15,004 nt of DNA from Bacteriovoracaceae bacterium (GTDB taxonomy: Bacteria; Bdellovibrionota; Bacteriovoracia; Bacteriovoracales; Bacteriovoracaceae), in the NCBI GenBank assembly GCA_018060635.1, contig JAGOVR010000025.1, positions 1 through 15,004 of the forward strand, written 5' to 3'. The translations under genes were made by a program, and so were the position numbers. Shown one piece after another: positions 13,305 through 15,004 of this stretch (position 1 is the first letter of the stretch; every line of letters begins with the position of its first letter). The notes under the pieces were generated by a model. It saw only the letters and a program-made list of their open reading frames with translations. It was not told where the DNA came from and ran no database searches.

Positions 13305-14699
13305 GTGGCAGAAACCGTCCTAAGCCCTAGACAAAAATCGCTGATGATTAATTTAGATGCCAGCATCTATGGAACATTTGCAGAAATTGGGGCAGGCCAA
13401 GAAGTGGTTCGTAATTTTTTTACAGCAGGTGGTGCTTCGGGAACTATCGCCAAGAGTATCTCAGCTTATGATATGGTTTTTAGTGATATTATTTATGGTA
13501 AAGAAGAAAATGGTCGCTACGTTTGTCGTTCTCGTTTAGTAAAAATGTTGGATAAAGAATTTTCACTCTTACAAGAACGCTTGTCTTCAGTACGAGCAGA
13601 GGATACTCGTTTTTTTGCTTTTGCGGATACTGTAGCGGCTAAGCAATATAAAAAAGATAATGAGTCTCATGGCTGGCTGGGTGTGCGTTTTCAACATCAA
13701 AAGAAAGCGGAAGCTAGTCAAGTGATGTTACACGTGCGTTTGCTGGACCAGCAAAATCTTCTGCAACAAAGAGTGCTAGGGATTTTGGGAACTAATCTTT
13801 TACATGCTTGTTTTTTTAGAACAGAAAATGCTCATGATTTTGTTCACGCTATTATGGAAGAACTAGACAATTCTCAAGTAGAAATTGATGTGATTCATTT
13901 TGAAGGACCTGTCTTCAAAAAATATGATAATCGTTTGATGAATTTGTATCTCGTAAAACAAGGGCTCACAGACGCTGTTATGTTTTCTAAAGAAGGTCAG
14001 GTAGTTTTAGCCTCAGAGGTTTTGTATAAAAAATCCTTATTGGTTTTAAGAGGAAGCTTTCGTCCTCCTACACTTGCTAGTGTGGATATGCTCAAATCAG
14101 GCAAGGAAGAATTCTTAAAAGATAATAAGATTAAAGAAGATGATTTAGTAACACTGGCTGAAATTGCCATGAGTAAAACATCCAAAGAAGAAATTGCAGA
14201 TGAAGATTTACTAGCGCGCATTACTCTTTTGTGTGATTTAGAACAAAATGTTTTGATTACTAATTATTCAGAGTATTTTCGTTTAAGTTCTTATTTTGCA
14301 AGATTTACTCCTAGTCCCGTAGGAATTATTTTAGGGGTATATAATTACAAACAAATTTTTGAAGAAAGCTATTACCAAGATATTGCAGGGGGACTGTTGG
14401 AGTCTTTAGGTCGCTTGTTTCGCTCTCAAGTTAAAATTTATATTTATCCTTATAAAGAAGATGACGGACAGTACACCACTGCTCAAAACATTGTGATTCC
14501 TGAAAAATACAAAGAGATCTCTCAGTATTTAAAAAATAACCATTACGTGCACGATATTAAAAATTTTGACGCTCGTTATTTGGGTATTTATTCCCGCAAA
14601 GTGTTAACTCTTATGCAGAAAGGGGATAAAACATGGGAGGCTATGGTGCCTCCCGTGTTGATTGAAAAAATTAAAAAGAACTCAGCAACCTTTTCTTAA
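13305..14699 (+). CDS. Conserved soluble protein often mislabelled 'TonB-dependent receptor'
   Basis: 464 residues starting at GTG 13305, with AAGGAG 6 nt upstream. It belongs to a widespread bacterial family that databases, as I recall, call 'TonB-dependent receptor' or 'nicotinate-nucleotide adenylyltransferase'. The sequence supports neither name: there is no signal peptide, TonB box, plug or barrel, and no nucleotidyltransferase HxGH motif. The highly conserved N-terminus reads NLDASIYGTFAEIGAGQEV (16-34), then FFTAGGASGTIAKSISAYDM (38-57), LLQERL (88-93) and GWLGVRFQ (123-130). Residues 160-230 are probably alpha/beta. It should be cytoplasmic. Function is unknown; the Gly-rich patch (29-46) might bind a ligand, which is speculation. 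It is divergent from the ferredoxin, and its stop is only 3 nt from that of the next convergent gene. Confidence 0.85.
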   Translation: MAETVLSPRQKSLMINLDASIYGTFAEIGAGQEVVRNFFTAGGASGTIAKSISAYDMVFSDIIYGKEENGRYVCRSRLVKMLDKEFSLLQERLSSVRAEDTRFFAFADTVAAKQYKKDNESHGWLGVRFQHQKKAEASQVMLHVRLLDQQNLLQQRVLGILGTNLLHACFFRTENAHDFVHAIMEELDNSQVEIDVIHFEGPVFKKYDNRLMNLYLVKQGLTDAVMFSKEGQVVLASEVLYKKSLLVLRGSFRPPTLASVDMLKSGKEEFLKDNKIKEDDLVTLAEIAMSKTSKEEIADEDLLARITLLCDLEQNVLITNYSEYFRLSSYFARFTPSPVGIILGVYNYKQIFEESYYQDIAGGLLESLGRLFRSQVKIYIYPYKEDDGQYTTAQNIVIPEKYKEISQYLKNNHYVHDIKNFDARYLGIYSRKVLTLMQKGDKTWEAMVPPVLIEKIKKNSATFS

Positions 14700-14702
14700 A
14701 TG

Positions 14703-15004
14703 TTATTCGGCAGGAATAATAATATCAATTGTCTTAATGATAGTTCCACTCGCATTATAAATCATGGCCGCATAATGCTTTTGTTCTTTTCCTACCAGAA
14801 GAGACGGTCCATCACTTCGAAGAGTTTGATTTGTGCCTTCATCTTTCCATGTGATTTTTGAGATACCATTGGCCGTTTCAGGAGATAGTCCTGTTAGAAC
14901 AACAATCCGACGCCCTGTGGACGGTTGTGCTACTGGATAAATTGAAAAGTGAGCATTCTTAAGATCTACGCTTGTGACAGGTTTTGCTTCATTTTCACTA
15001 GGAA
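14703..15004 (-). CDS. C-terminal end of an unrecognised protein (runs off right edge)
   Basis: A minus-strand frame is open from the right edge to TAA at 14703-14705, giving the last 99 residues and the remainder of one codon. It contains short alternating hydrophobic stretches (RRIVVLTGL, SLLVGKE, HYAAMIYNASGTIIKTIDIII) typical of a beta-sandwich, with no Cys. The pattern suggests an Ig-like or carbohydrate-binding-like C-terminal domain of a surface protein, but I recognise no family. Codon composition matches its neighbours and no stop interrupts the frame. The stop is 3 nt from that of the convergent gene. Confidence 0.65.
   Translation of the reverse strand, partial: PSENEAKPVTSVDLKNAHFSIYPVAQPSTGRRIVVLTGLSPETANGISKITWKDEGTNQTLRSDGPSLLVGKEQKHYAAMIYNASGTIIKTIDIIIPAE

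Noticed and set aside
1..15004. CRISPR arrays, tRNA/rRNA genes, IS ends, phage genes or att sites
   Set aside because: Read for on both strands; no regularly spaced direct repeats, no tRNA-like T-loop/CCA regions and no transposase, integrase or phage sequence seen.

Overview
This 15 kb window is ordinary-looking chromosome of an AT-rich, Gram-negative (diderm) bacterium. The outer-membrane side is shown by two OmpA-type barrel/peptidoglycan-binding proteins, two exported proteins (one a clear lipoprotein) and an aminolipid-synthesis gene pair. The combination (short MscL, tandem OmpA paralogues, DUF2797, the soluble protein often mislabelled 'TonB-dependent receptor', a heat-shock-type promoter on a ClpB) would suit Bdellovibrionota or a neighbouring former-deltaproteobacterial group. 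That placement is inference with low confidence, because no rRNA or other marker gene is present. I see no rRNA, tRNA, CRISPR array, IS element, phage gene or attachment site.

Layout. 1-2249, minus strand: the N-terminal part of an unrecognised exported protein that runs off the left edge, preceded by a stand-alone RmuC-like coiled-coil/nuclease-fold gene. 2336-4785, plus strand: a short mscL, then two tandem ompA-like paralogues separated by the only strong intrinsic terminator in the window. 4782-9491, minus strand: marC, clpB, and an overlapping GNAT/PlsC pair that looks like olsB-olsA (ornithine or related amino-acid-acyl lipid synthesis). clpB has its own sigma-32-like promoter in the 66-nt gap after marC, so heat shock could also feed transcription into the lipid genes; the lipid pair also has a candidate promoter of its own that would give an almost leaderless mRNA. 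9551-11350, plus strand: peptide deformylase and EPSP synthase, 3 nt apart. 11333-11977, minus strand: a small Cys-containing lipoprotein. 12167-12976, plus strand: a DUF2797 Cys-rich protein with a GIY-YIG-like segment. 12962-13234, minus strand: a thioredoxin-fold [2Fe-2S] ferredoxin. 13305-14699, plus strand: the conserved soluble 'TonB' misnomer protein. 14703-15004, minus strand: the C-terminal end of an unrecognised gene leaving the right edge.

The region is very compact. All four convergent gene junctions have either overlapping coding ends (4, 18 and 15 nt) or a 3-nt gap, with no room for a terminator. No intergenic stretch exceeds 300 bases. The best leads are the heat-shock promoter and its possible coupling to aminolipid synthesis, the inverted repeat around the olsB-like start codon, the ClpB with a shortened D2 segment, the ompA paralogue pair differing by a calcium-binding-type linker, and the conserved proteins of unknown function (DUF2797 and the 13305 gene). 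I found no clear new defence or mobile system.
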